Positions 17,001 through 26,732 are shown, numbered from the stretch's first letter. The stretch is 64,000 nt of DNA from Ruminobacter sp. (GCA_017940385.1 JAGAYS010000039.1:1-64000); one strand, 5' to 3'. Notes: generated by a model from the sequence alone, not told the origin. A program made the numbers and translations.

Positions 17001-17318
17001 ATGAGTATGGTTATGATAAACAACGAGAACTTCCGCAGCGAAGTTCTTGAAGGCAGTGAATTCAAGCTTCTCGTTTTCGGTGCCGAATGGTGTGGCCACT
17101 GCAAGGTGCTTAAGCCGAACATCATGAAGCTCGGACAGGCCAATCCTGATTTAAAAATCTGCCTGCACAACGTTGACGAGGCCACTGATGCCGTGGAAGA
17201 GTTTCACATCAGCGGCGTACCCTGCCTCGTGATACTCAAGGACGGAAAGGAAGCTGACAGACACGTCGGAGCAATGAGCCTCAGTCAGCTTGAAAACTTT
17301 TTAGGGAAAAACCGATAG
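17001..17318 (+). CDS. Thioredoxin-family protein
   Basis: 105 aa, single thioredoxin fold, cytoplasmic. The active site is WCGHC (Cys31, Cys34) instead of the classical WCGPC. The cis-Pro loop is SGVPCLVIL, with an extra Cys after the Pro. GHC is the active-site dipeptide of protein disulfide isomerases and makes the protein more oxidising than TrxA. The RBS AGGAG lies 8 bases upstream. It has its own promoter and terminator and faces an OhrR-like regulator, so it is probably an oxidative-stress thiol reductase. Confidence 0.9.
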   Translation: MSMVMINNENFRSEVLEGSEFKLLVFGAEWCGHCKVLKPNIMKLGQANPDLKICLHNVDEATDAVEEFHISGVPCLVILKDGKEADRHVGAMSLSQLENFLGKNR

Positions 17319-17336
17319 ACATAAATGTCTGATTTT

Positions 17337-17372
17337 CTCCGGTTTCGAAAACGGCGAAACCGGAGTTTTTTT
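17337..17372 (+). terminator. Terminator of the thioredoxin gene
   Basis: An 11-bp perfect stem (17337-17347 with 17355-17365) is followed by seven T. Confidence 0.93.
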
Positions 17373-17456
17373 GCGTAAAAAACTGGCGATAATAAAAGGA
17401 AATCACTTCTTCTGAAACGTCATGACCGCAATGCGGATATATGCGGCTCAGTAAAA

Positions 17457-18275
17457 TCAGAAGTTCAGAATGTCTCCGGAACGGATACGAAAAAGTCTGT
17501 CATCCATAACCGATTTCATTACGTCGAAAGGCTCGTCTCCGGTACAGTGGCATGTGTAAAACACCGTTCCGTAGTCCAGAAGCTTTTCGGCAATATTCCG
17601 GATTTCCGCCAGATCAGCATCCGTGTATGCCGTTTTCTTTCTGAGATGGAAGCCGCTTATTACCGCATCCGGAGCAGAGCCGAACCTCTTCACATATTCA
17701 CGCATGATGTTAAGAATGCCGTGATGGGCACATCCTGACAAGAGTACCCGACGTCCGTCTTCGTTTATTACCAGACACTGTTCATGCCGGAAGTCGTCCT
17801 GCAGAAACACGCCGTTTCTCATTACCAGCAGCGTGCGGTTTGCCGAAGGCACGGGTTCGTAAACGCCTATTCCGGAAAAGATCTCCAGTTCCTCATCGAT
17901 GTGCCGCCCGTCATTAACGGTGACGATCCGCGGATTACCTGAAACTTCACCGGGAAGACCTATGAATACCGGCTTTTCATGAATTGAGTAATATGAGTCA
18001 AAGGCTGATTTCTGAACATAGACCTGTGCCCGGCCGTTGATTTTCAGGAAAAATGGCAGCCCGCCTCCGTGATCGTTATGGCCGTGGCTGAGAACCACCG
18101 TATCCACCTTTGTCAGATCCACGTTTAGGACTGCGGCGTTTCGCAGCAGGAGATCGGAAGCACCGGTATCCATAAGCAGGCGGTGCTTCCGCGTCTCGGC
18201 ATACAGACAAAGCCCGTGTTCGGCACCCAGTGTGCCGCACGATGCAGTGTTTTCAACAAGTGTTACGATTTTCAT
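17457..18275 (-). CDS. MBL-fold metallohydrolase
   Basis: 272 aa, cytoplasmic. The metallo-beta-lactamase motif SHGHNDHGGG (His64, His66, Asp68, His69) and a second metal-ligand motif SGCAHHGILN (about 185-194) are intact. It resembles proteins often annotated as dihydropterin-6-yl-methyl-aminobenzene phosphate synthase, although in non-methanogens the substrate is unknown. No pathway partner is adjacent. The 188-base gap to yciO contains nothing recognisable. Confidence 0.82.
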   Translation of the reverse strand: MKIVTLVENTASCGTLGAEHGLCLYAETRKHRLLMDTGASDLLLRNAAVLNVDLTKVDTVVLSHGHNDHGGGLPFFLKINGRAQVYVQKSAFDSYYSIHEKPVFIGLPGEVSGNPRIVTVNDGRHIDEELEIFSGIGVYEPVPSANRTLLVMRNGVFLQDDFRHEQCLVINEDGRRVLLSGCAHHGILNIMREYVKRFGSAPDAVISGFHLRKKTAYTDADLAEIRNIAEKLLDYGTVFYTCHCTGDEPFDVMKSVMDDRLFRIRSGDILNF

Positions 18276-18463
18276 ACGTATATTCCGTTCCTGCCGTCAT
18301 TCACTGATTATCAGTACCCGCATCCGGTTCCGAAAGATCGCAATCAGACATTTCCTGATAATCCGGAGAACAGTGTTCGGCAACAGCCGGCTCACGCAAC
18401 GAAACGTGAAAAAACACGTCAGGTTCCAAATCGGGATGAGTACCTCCGTTCAGTTCTATGAAA

Positions 18464-19087
18464 TCATAGAAAGGGAGACGGGTCTCCGGCCCCGACCCTC
18501 ACAACCTCAACATTACCGTCATCGGAAAGGTTTATCACGGTGGTAGGCTGTTCCGCCAGATAACCGCCGTCGACGATTACATCCACCAGCTTTCCTATCT
18601 TGTCATCTATTTCATAAGGATCGTTCTCGGCCTTTTCACTGTCCGGAAGAATCAGGGACACGCTCATGAGCGGCTCCCCCATATATCTTAACAGTTCGGA
18701 AATAATATTGTTTTCCGGAACCCTGAGACCTATGGTCTTGCGCTTTTCGTTCATAAGTTTCTTCGGCACTTCCTTTGTTCCCTTGAGAATAAAGGTGTAT
18801 GGGCCGGGGGTGTTGTTTCTTATGAGTCTGAATGCGGTATTGTCAACTTTTGAATACGTGGCCAGTTCACTCAGATCCGCACAGAGCAGGGTAAAATTAT
18901 GGTTTTTGTCCACATTTCTGATTCTGATTATTCTTTCCCGCGCGTCCTTGTTTTCCAGCACGCAGCCGAGCGCATAACCGGAATCCGTCGGCAAAACAGC
19001 CACGGCACCGTCTCTTAAAAGTTCGGCAATACGCTGAATGTTTCTTTCCTGCGGATTCTTCGGATGAACTACAATAACCTCAGCCAT
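18464..19087 (-). CDS. yciO: YciO/Sua5/YrdC-family protein (L-threonylcarbamoyladenylate synthase type)
   Basis: 207 aa from the ATG at 19087, which has GGAGG 10 bases upstream; a TTG at 19096 is too close to that RBS. The YrdC domain spans nearly the whole protein (VLPTDSGYALGC, then PGPYTFILKGT, then RVPENNII). YciO paralogues are related to TsaC/TsaC2, which makes threonylcarbamoyl-AMP for tRNA t6A, but YciO itself is not the main enzyme in E. coli. It follows rnm by 5 bases, the conserved yciV-yciO arrangement. Confidence 0.9.
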   Translation of the reverse strand: MAEVIVVHPKNPQERNIQRIAELLRDGAVAVLPTDSGYALGCVLENKDARERIIRIRNVDKNHNFTLLCADLSELATYSKVDNTAFRLIRNNTPGPYTFILKGTKEVPKKLMNEKRKTIGLRVPENNIISELLRYMGEPLMSVSLILPDSEKAENDPYEIDDKIGKLVDVIVDGGYLAEQPTTVINLSDDGNVEVVRVGAGDPSPFL

Positions 19088-19092
19088 GATGA

Positions 19093-19983
19093 TCAAACCT
19101 CCAACCTGAATTTTTCATGATTCCATACGGGATTAACGGCTCCGGCATCAATCCGGCAGCCTCCGATGCTAATATATTTGCATTCTCTGTGAAAATCTGA
19201 GCCGAATGAAGCAAAAAGCGCATATTCACGTGATAATACCTGCAGAAAATCACGATCTGCGGGGGACTGCATGCATCCTGACACCTCTATTGCTTCTCCG
19301 CCAGCCGCCCTGAAATCCGTTATAAGCATCCTCAGCCACTTATTATTAAGATCATAACAGCGCGGGTGGGCAAGAACTGCTATACCGCCGGAAAGACAGA
19401 CAGACCTTACGGCATACTCCATGGAGCACCATTTCGGTTTTACGTAGGCTTTGCGTCCCTCTGCAAGATATGATGCAAAACACTTGCCCGGAGAATCGGC
19501 GGCACCCATGCTGAAAAGATAGTCGGTATAGTTTCCCCGGGTAATTGAGGCGTTATTTCCCGCCATTCTTTTTGTTTCCTCGTAGGCATTGACGAATCCG
19601 CAGGCCTCAAGCTTTTCACCTATGGCCTGCGCCCTTTCATCCCTTAATCTGCGCTGTTCGGAAAGGAGTTCCGTCATTGCGGGATGCTTTTCGTCAACAC
19701 ACAGCCCCACGACGTGGATCTCACGTCCGCGCCAGAGGGTTGAAACCTCAATTCCTGCAACAAAATGAATTCCGGCCGCAGAGGCTGCGGCAGCCGCACC
19801 GGCATTGCCTGTGCAGGTATCGTGATCGGTAAGGGCAAGCAGCACCACACCCGAATCAGCGGCATGATGCACCAGTTCCTCAGGGCTCATTCTTCCGTCC
19901 GATGCATTTGAATGCGTATGCAGGTCAATCCTGGTACCGGGCATTTCAAATGTCCGCTTCAATTCCTCATTGATAGTCATCAT
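19093..19983 (-). CDS. rnm: RNase AM (Rnm/YciV), PHP-domain 5'-3' exonuclease
   Basis: 296 aa. PHP motifs: IDLHTHSNASDG (His22, His24), a LTDHDTCTGN block, IEVSTLWRGREIHVVGL, VLAHPRCYDL and a C-terminal SDFH. The family trims short 5'-phosphorylated RNA ends (rRNA maturation) and degrades pAp-like products. It is cotranscribed with yciO. Confidence 0.92.
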   Translation of the reverse strand: MMTINEELKRTFEMPGTRIDLHTHSNASDGRMSPEELVHHAADSGVVLLALTDHDTCTGNAGAAAAASAAGIHFVAGIEVSTLWRGREIHVVGLCVDEKHPAMTELLSEQRRLRDERAQAIGEKLEACGFVNAYEETKRMAGNNASITRGNYTDYLFSMGAADSPGKCFASYLAEGRKAYVKPKWCSMEYAVRSVCLSGGIAVLAHPRCYDLNNKWLRMLITDFRAAGGEAIEVSGCMQSPADRDFLQVLSREYALFASFGSDFHRECKYISIGGCRIDAGAVNPVWNHEKFRLEV

Positions 19984-20037
19984 TATCGTTATTTTCCACC
20001 GTTACGGAAACATCCGCAGCCGGCTTATAATCAGAAA

Positions 20038-20095
20038 ATCCGGCCGGATATACCTCATGTACCAGAAAAACTGGTAACCGGAATCCGGCCGGAAT
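20038..20095 (-). terminator. Hairpin/terminator after the DUF3466 gene
   Basis: Two copies of TCCGGCCGGA (20039-20048 and 20084-20093), each self-complementary, can pair with each other. On the minus strand the second is followed by TTTTC. It lies 43 bases after the stop at 20138. Confidence 0.6.
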
Positions 20096-20137
20096 TTTGA
20101 AATGCACATGCGGATTCACCGCAGGTGCACACCTACA

Positions 20138-21919
20138 CTAAAGCTTTCTGCGTCCGGACAGGGCAAAACAGGAAGCAGCAATAAGCATCAGAAGGCCACC
20201 GAAGCCAAGACTGCCTCCGCGCTTTGTTGAATAGTTCTTTACGACGGAGCGGTTATAGGTAACCTTTCTGCTTTCGTTCACAGTCTGTTCCCCGGTATCA
20301 CCGTCAACAATGAACGCATCTTCGGACGGCTTCAGGAGCACGGACTTCACCGTTGCGTTAATGCTGTTGTTCCAGTCACTCTTGCTGGCATATTGGAACG
20401 CGGTTGCATAAATTACGTTGGAATTATTTATGTCCACCGCCCACTGTATATGATAGTACATGCCGTCTTCAGCCTTACAGTCGGTGTTGCCTTCGTCATC
20501 CTTATGACAGATAAAGTCATTGATGTAATGATACTTGCCGGCATTAACATCGTAGAACAGAGCCTCGGTATCCCTGTAGCTGCCGCCGACAACCGCACGG
20601 GTGTCATTGCGCCTGTCAGTCCAACCGACAATGAAATTGTTGTCGTTGATGGCCGCACCTTCGGAATTAACGCCGCCGAAAGGATTGTTGTACATAGGGT
20701 AGCTTACAGTATCAAAGCTTCCGTCATCATTGAGTCGGGTATAGGCAAGATTCATGGCGTAGTTGCTGTTCTTGGCCTTGGCAAGCTTTCTGTTGGCAAG
20801 AATGTAGCCGTTGGCATTCGCACCGACGGTCCATGTGTATTCATTCCAGTTATCCTGGTTTCCCGGACGTGCCATTCCCGGATATTCACTGACGGTTTTA
20901 TAATTAACCTTATCTCCGTCAAGTTCAAGTTTCCAGTACACTGCCGTATTTGAAGGATTTACCGCACTACCCCAGTCATTGGTGACTGAGTAGCCCAGTG
21001 CATACAAATCATCACCTTTTTTGATGAAAGACGTTACAGCTGCGGAAACCAGTGCCGTAGGGTTGGTGGCATAGTCTATGTAGCTTTGTGCCTGCTGTCC
21101 GGTAATCTCGGCCCCGTCAGGATCCGAATTCGGATCTATTACCCATATGGTCGCCTGCATCTTATGACCGGGACAGAAATGATAACTGCCGTCTGAATCG
21201 TCATTGCCGGCATAACAGTTATAGAAGAACTGTTCCTTCGCACTCGGGAAGTTGCTGTAGCCGCCCACAAGTATTCTGCCGTCATCGAGTTTCACGAAAC
21301 CGAGGGCTGACGCATAGCTGCCGAGAATATAACCGTCTTCCATGTCAATGACGGGACTCTTCAGGATAAAAGTTTTATTGTTGAATCTGGCTATGCCGTA
21401 TGAGGTCGGATTGGCATAGGCGGAAAGTGATGAATCATAGTCATAGCGGTAGCCCACCCCTTCCGAAGCGTCATTACCCAGACCGGTGTAGATAACTTCA
21501 GTGTCGTCTGCGATGGTCTGATTAAGGAATGACTTCAGATTCGGAGTTCCTTTATAAAGGCTGTATCTCCACGCTTTTGCCATGTTGGCGCCGTCCCAGA
21601 GGGCATCACAGAAACTGGAGCTTACCTTGTTTCCGCGACAGCTGAAATGACGGTACATCTTCTGCCCCAGATCCACCTGATGCGGAGCCAGGTTGAAAAA
21701 CGAGAAAAAGTCAAACTGTTCATAAAGTCCTGCCACGTCCGGAGATTCACCCTCGCCAATTGACACGGCAAACGGTCCGTAGCCGAAGGAGGAGGCGGGG
21801 ATGTCCAGGGCTTCGATTGAATACATCGGTGTTGCTGATTCGTTCTGTGCATCAGCAGCCGCATGACCCGCAGCCAGACATCCGGCAATCACAAAAAACA
21901 GTCTTTTAAGTTTCATCAT
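20138..21919 (-). CDS. DUF3466 family exported protein with GlyGly-CTERM-like tail
   Basis: 593 aa. A signal peptide (KLKRLFFVIAGCLAAGHAAAD) leads into a large beta-rich extracytoplasmic region, with repeated motifs of the type NxxDDGxxVGY/ANGYILANR as in propeller-like DUF3466 proteins. The last 26 residues are GG-S-hydrophobic-RRK (GGSLGFGG at 568-575, hydrophobic stretch, GRRKL end), the layout of GlyGly-CTERM sorting signals cut by rhombosortase. In Vibrio and relatives the gene lies next to uup and rlmKL, as here. Its function is unknown; it is probably surface exposed or secreted through the type II pathway. Confidence 0.82.
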   Translation of the reverse strand: MMKLKRLFFVIAGCLAAGHAAADAQNESATPMYSIEALDIPASSFGYGPFAVSIGEGESPDVAGLYEQFDFFSFFNLAPHQVDLGQKMYRHFSCRGNKVSSSFCDALWDGANMAKAWRYSLYKGTPNLKSFLNQTIADDTEVIYTGLGNDASEGVGYRYDYDSSLSAYANPTSYGIARFNNKTFILKSPVIDMEDGYILGSYASALGFVKLDDGRILVGGYSNFPSAKEQFFYNCYAGNDDSDGSYHFCPGHKMQATIWVIDPNSDPDGAEITGQQAQSYIDYATNPTALVSAAVTSFIKKGDDLYALGYSVTNDWGSAVNPSNTAVYWKLELDGDKVNYKTVSEYPGMARPGNQDNWNEYTWTVGANANGYILANRKLAKAKNSNYAMNLAYTRLNDDGSFDTVSYPMYNNPFGGVNSEGAAINDNNFIVGWTDRRNDTRAVVGGSYRDTEALFYDVNAGKYHYINDFICHKDDEGNTDCKAEDGMYYHIQWAVDINNSNVIYATAFQYASKSDWNNSINATVKSVLLKPSEDAFIVDGDTGEQTVNESRKVTYNRSVVKNYSTKRGGSLGFGGLLMLIAASCFALSGRRKL

Positions 21920-21978
21920 AATCCTTTATCCATCTAATGCTCATTACCTCGAATTCCGCCGGTGGCGGGATCCTGACA

Positions 21979-23883
21979 TCATGCATTATTAATTTTTTCC
22001 AATTCTTCCCAACGCTGATACAGCTGTTCAAGTTTTTCAGTCAGGGCATTGTACTCCTGCTGAATTTCCTTTCGGTAATCCTCGGAACTCGTTCCGTAAT
22101 CCGCCCCCGCAAAAATACCTTCTATTTCCTGAATTCTGGCATCGGCATTTTCGATCTCCTGCGGCAGCTGCTCCAACTCACGGGCTTCCTTAAAGCTTAA
22201 TTTTCTCTTACGCTCTCTCTGAGGCTGTACCGGTTCCTGCTTTTTCACAGGTTCCGCTCCTCCGGTTTTCCGTTCTCCGGCATTGGACAGTTCCATGCGG
22301 GCTAAAGTTTCCTTGAGGTCGGTGTAGCCGCCCACATTTTCAAAAATTTTTCCGGAACCGTCAAAATACCAGGTATCGGTGGCAACGTTATCGATGAAAT
22401 AACGGTCATGGCTCACCACTATGAGGGTGGCCTGATAGTTTGCCAGAAGCTCCTCAAGGAGATCCAGCGTATCGATGTCCAGATCGTTTGTAGGCTCATC
22501 CAGAATCAGAATATTGCACGGATGCAGAAAGATTCTGGCAAGAAGCAGACGGTTCTTTTCCCCGCCTGACAGTGCCTTTACAGGCGTTCTTGACCTCTGG
22601 GGAGAAAACAGAAAATCCTGCAGATACCCCAGTACATGCTGCTTTCTTCCCGCCACGTCCACTTCCGACTTGCCGTGGGCAAGATTGTCCATTACGGTCT
22701 TTTCCGGATCAAGCTGTTCGCGGTACTGGTCAAAATAGGCAATCTTCAGGTTTGATCCGAGTTTCAGCCTGCCTGACGTTGGCTGCAGCTGTCCCAGAAT
22801 CATCTTAATGAGAGTGGTCTTGCCCACACCGTTGGCTCCGACCACGCCGATCTTGTCGCCTCTCAGAACAATGGTGCTGAAATCCCTGATAATGTCCTTT
22901 TCGCCGTTGCTGAAGCAGAGATTTTCAGCTTCAAGAACAATCTTTCCTGACATTTCCTTGTCGTCGATGCGCATTCTGACGTTGCCCAGTCTTGCCCTGC
23001 GTTCCTTGTGCTCGCGACGCATCTCCTTGAGTCTGCGTACACGGCTGTCGGAACGGGTAAGACGGGCCTTTATGCCCTTTCTTATCCAGGCCTCTTCAAT
23101 TGAAAGTCTGCGGTCAAAATCGGCATTGGCAATTTCCTCAAGCCTCAGTGCCTCCTGCTTGGCCTGCACGTAAGCGTCGTAATTCCCCTCAAATACGGAA
23201 ATGCGCCCTCTGTCAACGTCGGCTATGCGTGAAGCCACTTCATTGATGAAACTTCGGTCGTGGGAAATAAATACCACGGCTCCGTGGAATGAGGCAATAA
23301 AATCCTGCAGCCAGATTATTGACCTGATGTCTATGTGGTTGGTAGGTTCGTCCAGAAGAAGCAGATCAGGTGAGCTTACAAGAGCTCTTGCCAGAGCAAC
23401 CTTGCGCAACCAGCCGCCGCTCAGTGATGACATCATCGTTTCCGGAGCAAGTCCCACAAGATTCAGCAGACGGTAGATTTCAGTGTCATAGTGCCAGCCT
23501 TCCTCCCTGTCAAGGGCACAGCTTATTTCGGCGAGCTCGGCACTGGTATCGGTACCGTCAGAGGCGTTGATAAGAAGGTAATATCTGGAAAGAAGACTGC
23601 CGGTACCCGGAATTCCCTCAGCCACGTAGCAGTATACGGGAAGTTCAAGATGAGCCGGAGGATCCTGCTCAAGTCTTGCAATTCTCACGCCCTGCTGCAC
23701 AATGCAACGTCCGTCGTCAGGCTTAATCATGCCCTCTATAATTTTAAGCAGAGTGGATTTGCCGGCACCGTTTCTGCCCACAATGGCAATGCGATCCTTC
23801 TCTTCTATGGCAAGACTGGCGTGATCAAAAAGAGGGGCATCACTGTAAGAAAGATAAATATTGTCTAAAGTTACGAGAGCCAT
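21979..23883 (-). CDS. uup: ABC-F ATPase Uup
   Basis: 634 aa. Two ABC domains without membrane segments: Walker A GRNGAGKST and GANGVGKTT, signatures LSGGWLRKV and LSGGEKNRL, and the ABC-F linker rich in Arg/Lys between them (about 245-310). The C-terminal 80 residues form a coiled coil (LEQLPQEIENADARIQEIE...), the DNA-binding region of Uup. It affects transposon precise excision, and acts on the ribosome or branched DNA. It sits 4 bases after rlmKL. Confidence 0.95.
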   Translation of the reverse strand: MALVTLDNIYLSYSDAPLFDHASLAIEEKDRIAIVGRNGAGKSTLLKIIEGMIKPDDGRCIVQQGVRIARLEQDPPAHLELPVYCYVAEGIPGTGSLLSRYYLLINASDGTDTSAELAEISCALDREEGWHYDTEIYRLLNLVGLAPETMMSSLSGGWLRKVALARALVSSPDLLLLDEPTNHIDIRSIIWLQDFIASFHGAVVFISHDRSFINEVASRIADVDRGRISVFEGNYDAYVQAKQEALRLEEIANADFDRRLSIEEAWIRKGIKARLTRSDSRVRRLKEMRREHKERRARLGNVRMRIDDKEMSGKIVLEAENLCFSNGEKDIIRDFSTIVLRGDKIGVVGANGVGKTTLIKMILGQLQPTSGRLKLGSNLKIAYFDQYREQLDPEKTVMDNLAHGKSEVDVAGRKQHVLGYLQDFLFSPQRSRTPVKALSGGEKNRLLLARIFLHPCNILILDEPTNDLDIDTLDLLEELLANYQATLIVVSHDRYFIDNVATDTWYFDGSGKIFENVGGYTDLKETLARMELSNAGERKTGGAEPVKKQEPVQPQRERKRKLSFKEARELEQLPQEIENADARIQEIEGIFAGADYGTSSEDYRKEIQQEYNALTEKLEQLYQRWEELEKINNA

Positions 23884-23887
23884 CTGC

Positions 23888-26440
23888 CTATTCCTTATCT
23901 CCCTCTCCGCCGACCGGACTCTTTACGCGTCTCTTAAGACGCGGGCCGCGTCCCGGCTGTTCCTCGTCTCCGGTCAGAACCGGAGTCTCAGGCATGCGAC
24001 GATCCCTTACGTACTCTCCGCTTCTGCGGGATGAGCCGTGTCCGCGATATCCTTCGCCGTCACGCCACCTGCCGCGTCCTGAAAATTCCGAACGTTCACC
24101 GGTTCGGCCCGCCCCTGCCGTCTGACCTGAATCCCTGCCGCGTCGTACCTGTCCGCGGGAACTCCTGCCACTGTCAGATCCGGAAGACTCCTCCTTCAGG
24201 TAGTCAACCCTGGTACGCATGTTGGCCGCGGAACCGAAATCGACGGCGGCAAGTTCAGCAGGAATTTCAACATCCCTCACCTTGGTGAGAATGAAGCAGC
24301 AGTGAATGCGCTTATTACGCTTAAAATCCTCCTGCACGGTCTTTTCGCTCACGTCAGTTACGTCAAAGCCCATGGAAGTCACGGCATCCTCATCGAGTCT
24401 GAAACTGCGGTTATTGTTTGAGAAGATCAGCGTACCGCCGACATTGAGCTTTCCGGCCAGCTTGGCAATAAGTGCGGCATGGTCACGCTGCACGTCAAAG
24501 GTGGCTTCCATTCTCTTGGAATTTGAGAAAGTAGGAGGATCACAGAAAATAAGATCATATTTTCTGCCAGGAAGGTCAAGCCATCTCAGACAGTCAGCCT
24601 GCACGAACTGATGATTTTTACCTGAAAATCCGTTGGCCATCATATTGTCCTTCGCCCAGGCAAGATAGGTTCTGCTCATGTCCACAGTGGTGGTTTCACT
24701 GGCTCCGCCTATGGCCGCCGCAACGGTGGCGCTGCCTGTGTAGGCAAAGAGATTCAGGAAACTCTTTCCGGCACTTCTGCGGGTAATCATGCGTCTTACC
24801 TCGCGGTGATCCAGGAAAAGCCCGGTATCAAGGTAGTCCCAAAGATTAACTATGAGGGAGGCGTCATATTCCTTTACCAGCATGGTATGTTTTGTTTCAT
24901 TAAGCTTTTCGTACTGGGAATCCCCCTTCTTGCGTTCCCTCACCTTGACGATGACGTGATCACCCCTTACTCCGGTAACGGCAACAACAACCTGAATGAT
25001 GTCCAGCATGCGCCTGTGAGCCACGCGGGCATCTACGGAACCGGGAGCGGCATATTCCTGAATTACGATATAGCTGCCGTAACGGTCGATGGCGGCATTA
25101 TAGTTCGGGAGGTCCGCGTCATAGATGCGGTAGGCCTCAATGCCTTCCCTGGCCGCCCATTTCTCCAGCTTCTTAATATTCTTCTTAAGACGGTTGGCAA
25201 ATTCCTCGGCAACCTTCAGGGTTGCGGAACTGATGGTGTATTCACCGTCTCCCGAAGCACTTTCATCGCCGGTGCGGACAACTCCTGCCTCACTGATGGT
25301 GTAGGTTCTGAGTTGACATTCCAGTGCACCGTTATAGAGTCTGTATACCCTGTCGGCACGCAGACGGAGACAGCTTAAAAGATCCTCGGATGAGGAGATG
25401 ATACCTGCCTTCCAGCCGCCGAATTCCCGCTTAAGGCAGGCACCTATGGCCGTATACAGTTCCAGAAGTTCCGGAACGTTACCCAGACGTTCACCGTACG
25501 GAGGATTGGTAATTACCATTCCCGGATTACCGCTTGTTACCGGGTTTTTAAGATCATGAAGATCACCGACACTGAACTTAATCAAATCGGAGAGTCCGGC
25601 CCTTTCCGCATTCTGAACCGCCTTTTCAATCACCGACTCATCCCGGTCAAAGCCGTGAAAAACAACCTTTGCGTCCTTAAGACGGCGTCTGCCCTCCTCG
25701 GCTGTCGCTGATGCCTCCCTCTTCATGGCGTTGAATGCTGCGGCATCAAAACCCTTAAGCTTTTCAAAACCGTATGCCGTTCTGAAAAGCCCCGGAGCCA
25801 TGTTGCATGCCTTCATTGCGGCTTCAATCAGAATGGTACCGGAACCGCACATAGGATCAATGACCGTACCTCCGGTATAACCGCTTCTGGCAACAATGGC
25901 CGCCGCCAGATTTTCCTTAAGCGGAGCGGCACCTGCCACATTGCGGTATTCACGGCGGTGCAGTGACTTTCCGGAAAGATCGAGTGACACCGTTACGTTG
26001 TTGCGTCTGTCCAGATGCGCATTAATGCGGACATCAGGATTCTCCCTGTCCACGTCCGGTCTTGCATCGGTAAGCTTCACAAAGCGGTCGCAGAGTGCGT
26101 CCTTTATTCTGAGTGCACCGTAAAGCGTGTTGTTTATGAAGGAATTCTGGCCGTTGAAATCAACGGATATGGTGGCATCATTTGAAAAGTAGTCTTCATA
26201 ATGCAGACTGTATGCCCCGTTGTAGAACTCAATGTCGCTGTCGGCATGGAATGTGCCGAGTGTCAGCAGAACCCTGGTGGCGAAACGGGTCCACAGACAC
26301 ACCTTCACGGCAAGCTGCAGATCCCCGGAAAAAGCCACGCCGGCCACCGTTTCCTTCACGGATTCGGCTCCAAGTTCAATCAATTCGTTATTTAAAAGGC
26401 TTTCCAGCCCCTTCGGACATGTTGCAAAAAACTTAAGCAT
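23888..26440 (-). CDS. rlmL: 23S rRNA m2G2445/m7G2069 methyltransferase RlmKL
   Basis: 850 aa from the ATG at 26440 (MLKFFATCPKG...); the frame extends 11 codons further without an RBS. Order: THUMP-containing N-terminus, an RlmL methyltransferase with DPMCGSGTI and NPPYGERL (m2G2445), then an RlmK methyltransferase with FLNLFAYTGSATVAAA and FCDPPTFSNS (m7G2069). The last 115 or so residues are an Arg/Gly/Ser-rich tail resembling RGG RNA-binding tails and not present in E. coli RlmKL (702 aa). It acts on the 50S precursor. It is cotranscribed with uup. Confidence 0.95.
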   Translation of the reverse strand: MLKFFATCPKGLESLLNNELIELGAESVKETVAGVAFSGDLQLAVKVCLWTRFATRVLLTLGTFHADSDIEFYNGAYSLHYEDYFSNDATISVDFNGQNSFINNTLYGALRIKDALCDRFVKLTDARPDVDRENPDVRINAHLDRRNNVTVSLDLSGKSLHRREYRNVAGAAPLKENLAAAIVARSGYTGGTVIDPMCGSGTILIEAAMKACNMAPGLFRTAYGFEKLKGFDAAAFNAMKREASATAEEGRRRLKDAKVVFHGFDRDESVIEKAVQNAERAGLSDLIKFSVGDLHDLKNPVTSGNPGMVITNPPYGERLGNVPELLELYTAIGACLKREFGGWKAGIISSSEDLLSCLRLRADRVYRLYNGALECQLRTYTISEAGVVRTGDESASGDGEYTISSATLKVAEEFANRLKKNIKKLEKWAAREGIEAYRIYDADLPNYNAAIDRYGSYIVIQEYAAPGSVDARVAHRRMLDIIQVVVAVTGVRGDHVIVKVRERKKGDSQYEKLNETKHTMLVKEYDASLIVNLWDYLDTGLFLDHREVRRMITRRSAGKSFLNLFAYTGSATVAAAIGGASETTTVDMSRTYLAWAKDNMMANGFSGKNHQFVQADCLRWLDLPGRKYDLIFCDPPTFSNSKRMEATFDVQRDHAALIAKLAGKLNVGGTLIFSNNNRSFRLDEDAVTSMGFDVTDVSEKTVQEDFKRNKRIHCCFILTKVRDVEIPAELAAVDFGSAANMRTRVDYLKEESSGSDSGRSSRGQVRRGRDSGQTAGAGRTGERSEFSGRGRWRDGEGYRGHGSSRRSGEYVRDRRMPETPVLTGDEEQPGRGPRLKRRVKSPVGGEGDKE

Positions 26441-26595
26441 TGAGGGTTCTTCTATAACTCGGCAAAACAACAATAAAAAAAATCAGATCTGGGGATGAAG
26501 TCCCCGGATCGAGAGTGATACGTTCACGGATTCCGCTATTGTATCAAAAAAACTGATCCGTATCTAAAAAATAAGACATCCGCAAACGGTTGAAA

Positions 26596-26622
26596 ACACG
26601 GCGGCCGTTTCCGCCGCCGTGT
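26596..26622. repeat. GC-rich hairpin between rlmL and leuS
   Basis: A 10-bp perfect stem (26596-26605 with 26613-26622) with a 7-nt loop. It lies upstream of the leuS promoter and could block transcription between the divergent genes. On the minus strand only four T follow. Confidence 0.5.
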
Positions 26623-26641
26623 CCTGCGGTGTCTTTATATA

Positions 26642-26671
26642 TTGTATTTTTCAGGGCAAATAAAATATAAT
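26642..26671 (+). promoter_or_regulatory. leuS promoter
   Basis: TTGTAT (26642-26647), an 18-base spacer and an exact TATAAT (26666-26671). The predicted start near 26678 gives a leader of about 165 bases before leuS. Confidence 0.65.
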
Positions 26672-26732
26672 ACGTACCCGTGCCGTGGGGCATACGGAAA
26701 TTTACGCCTGAAAGCTTACGTGTAAGACACCG

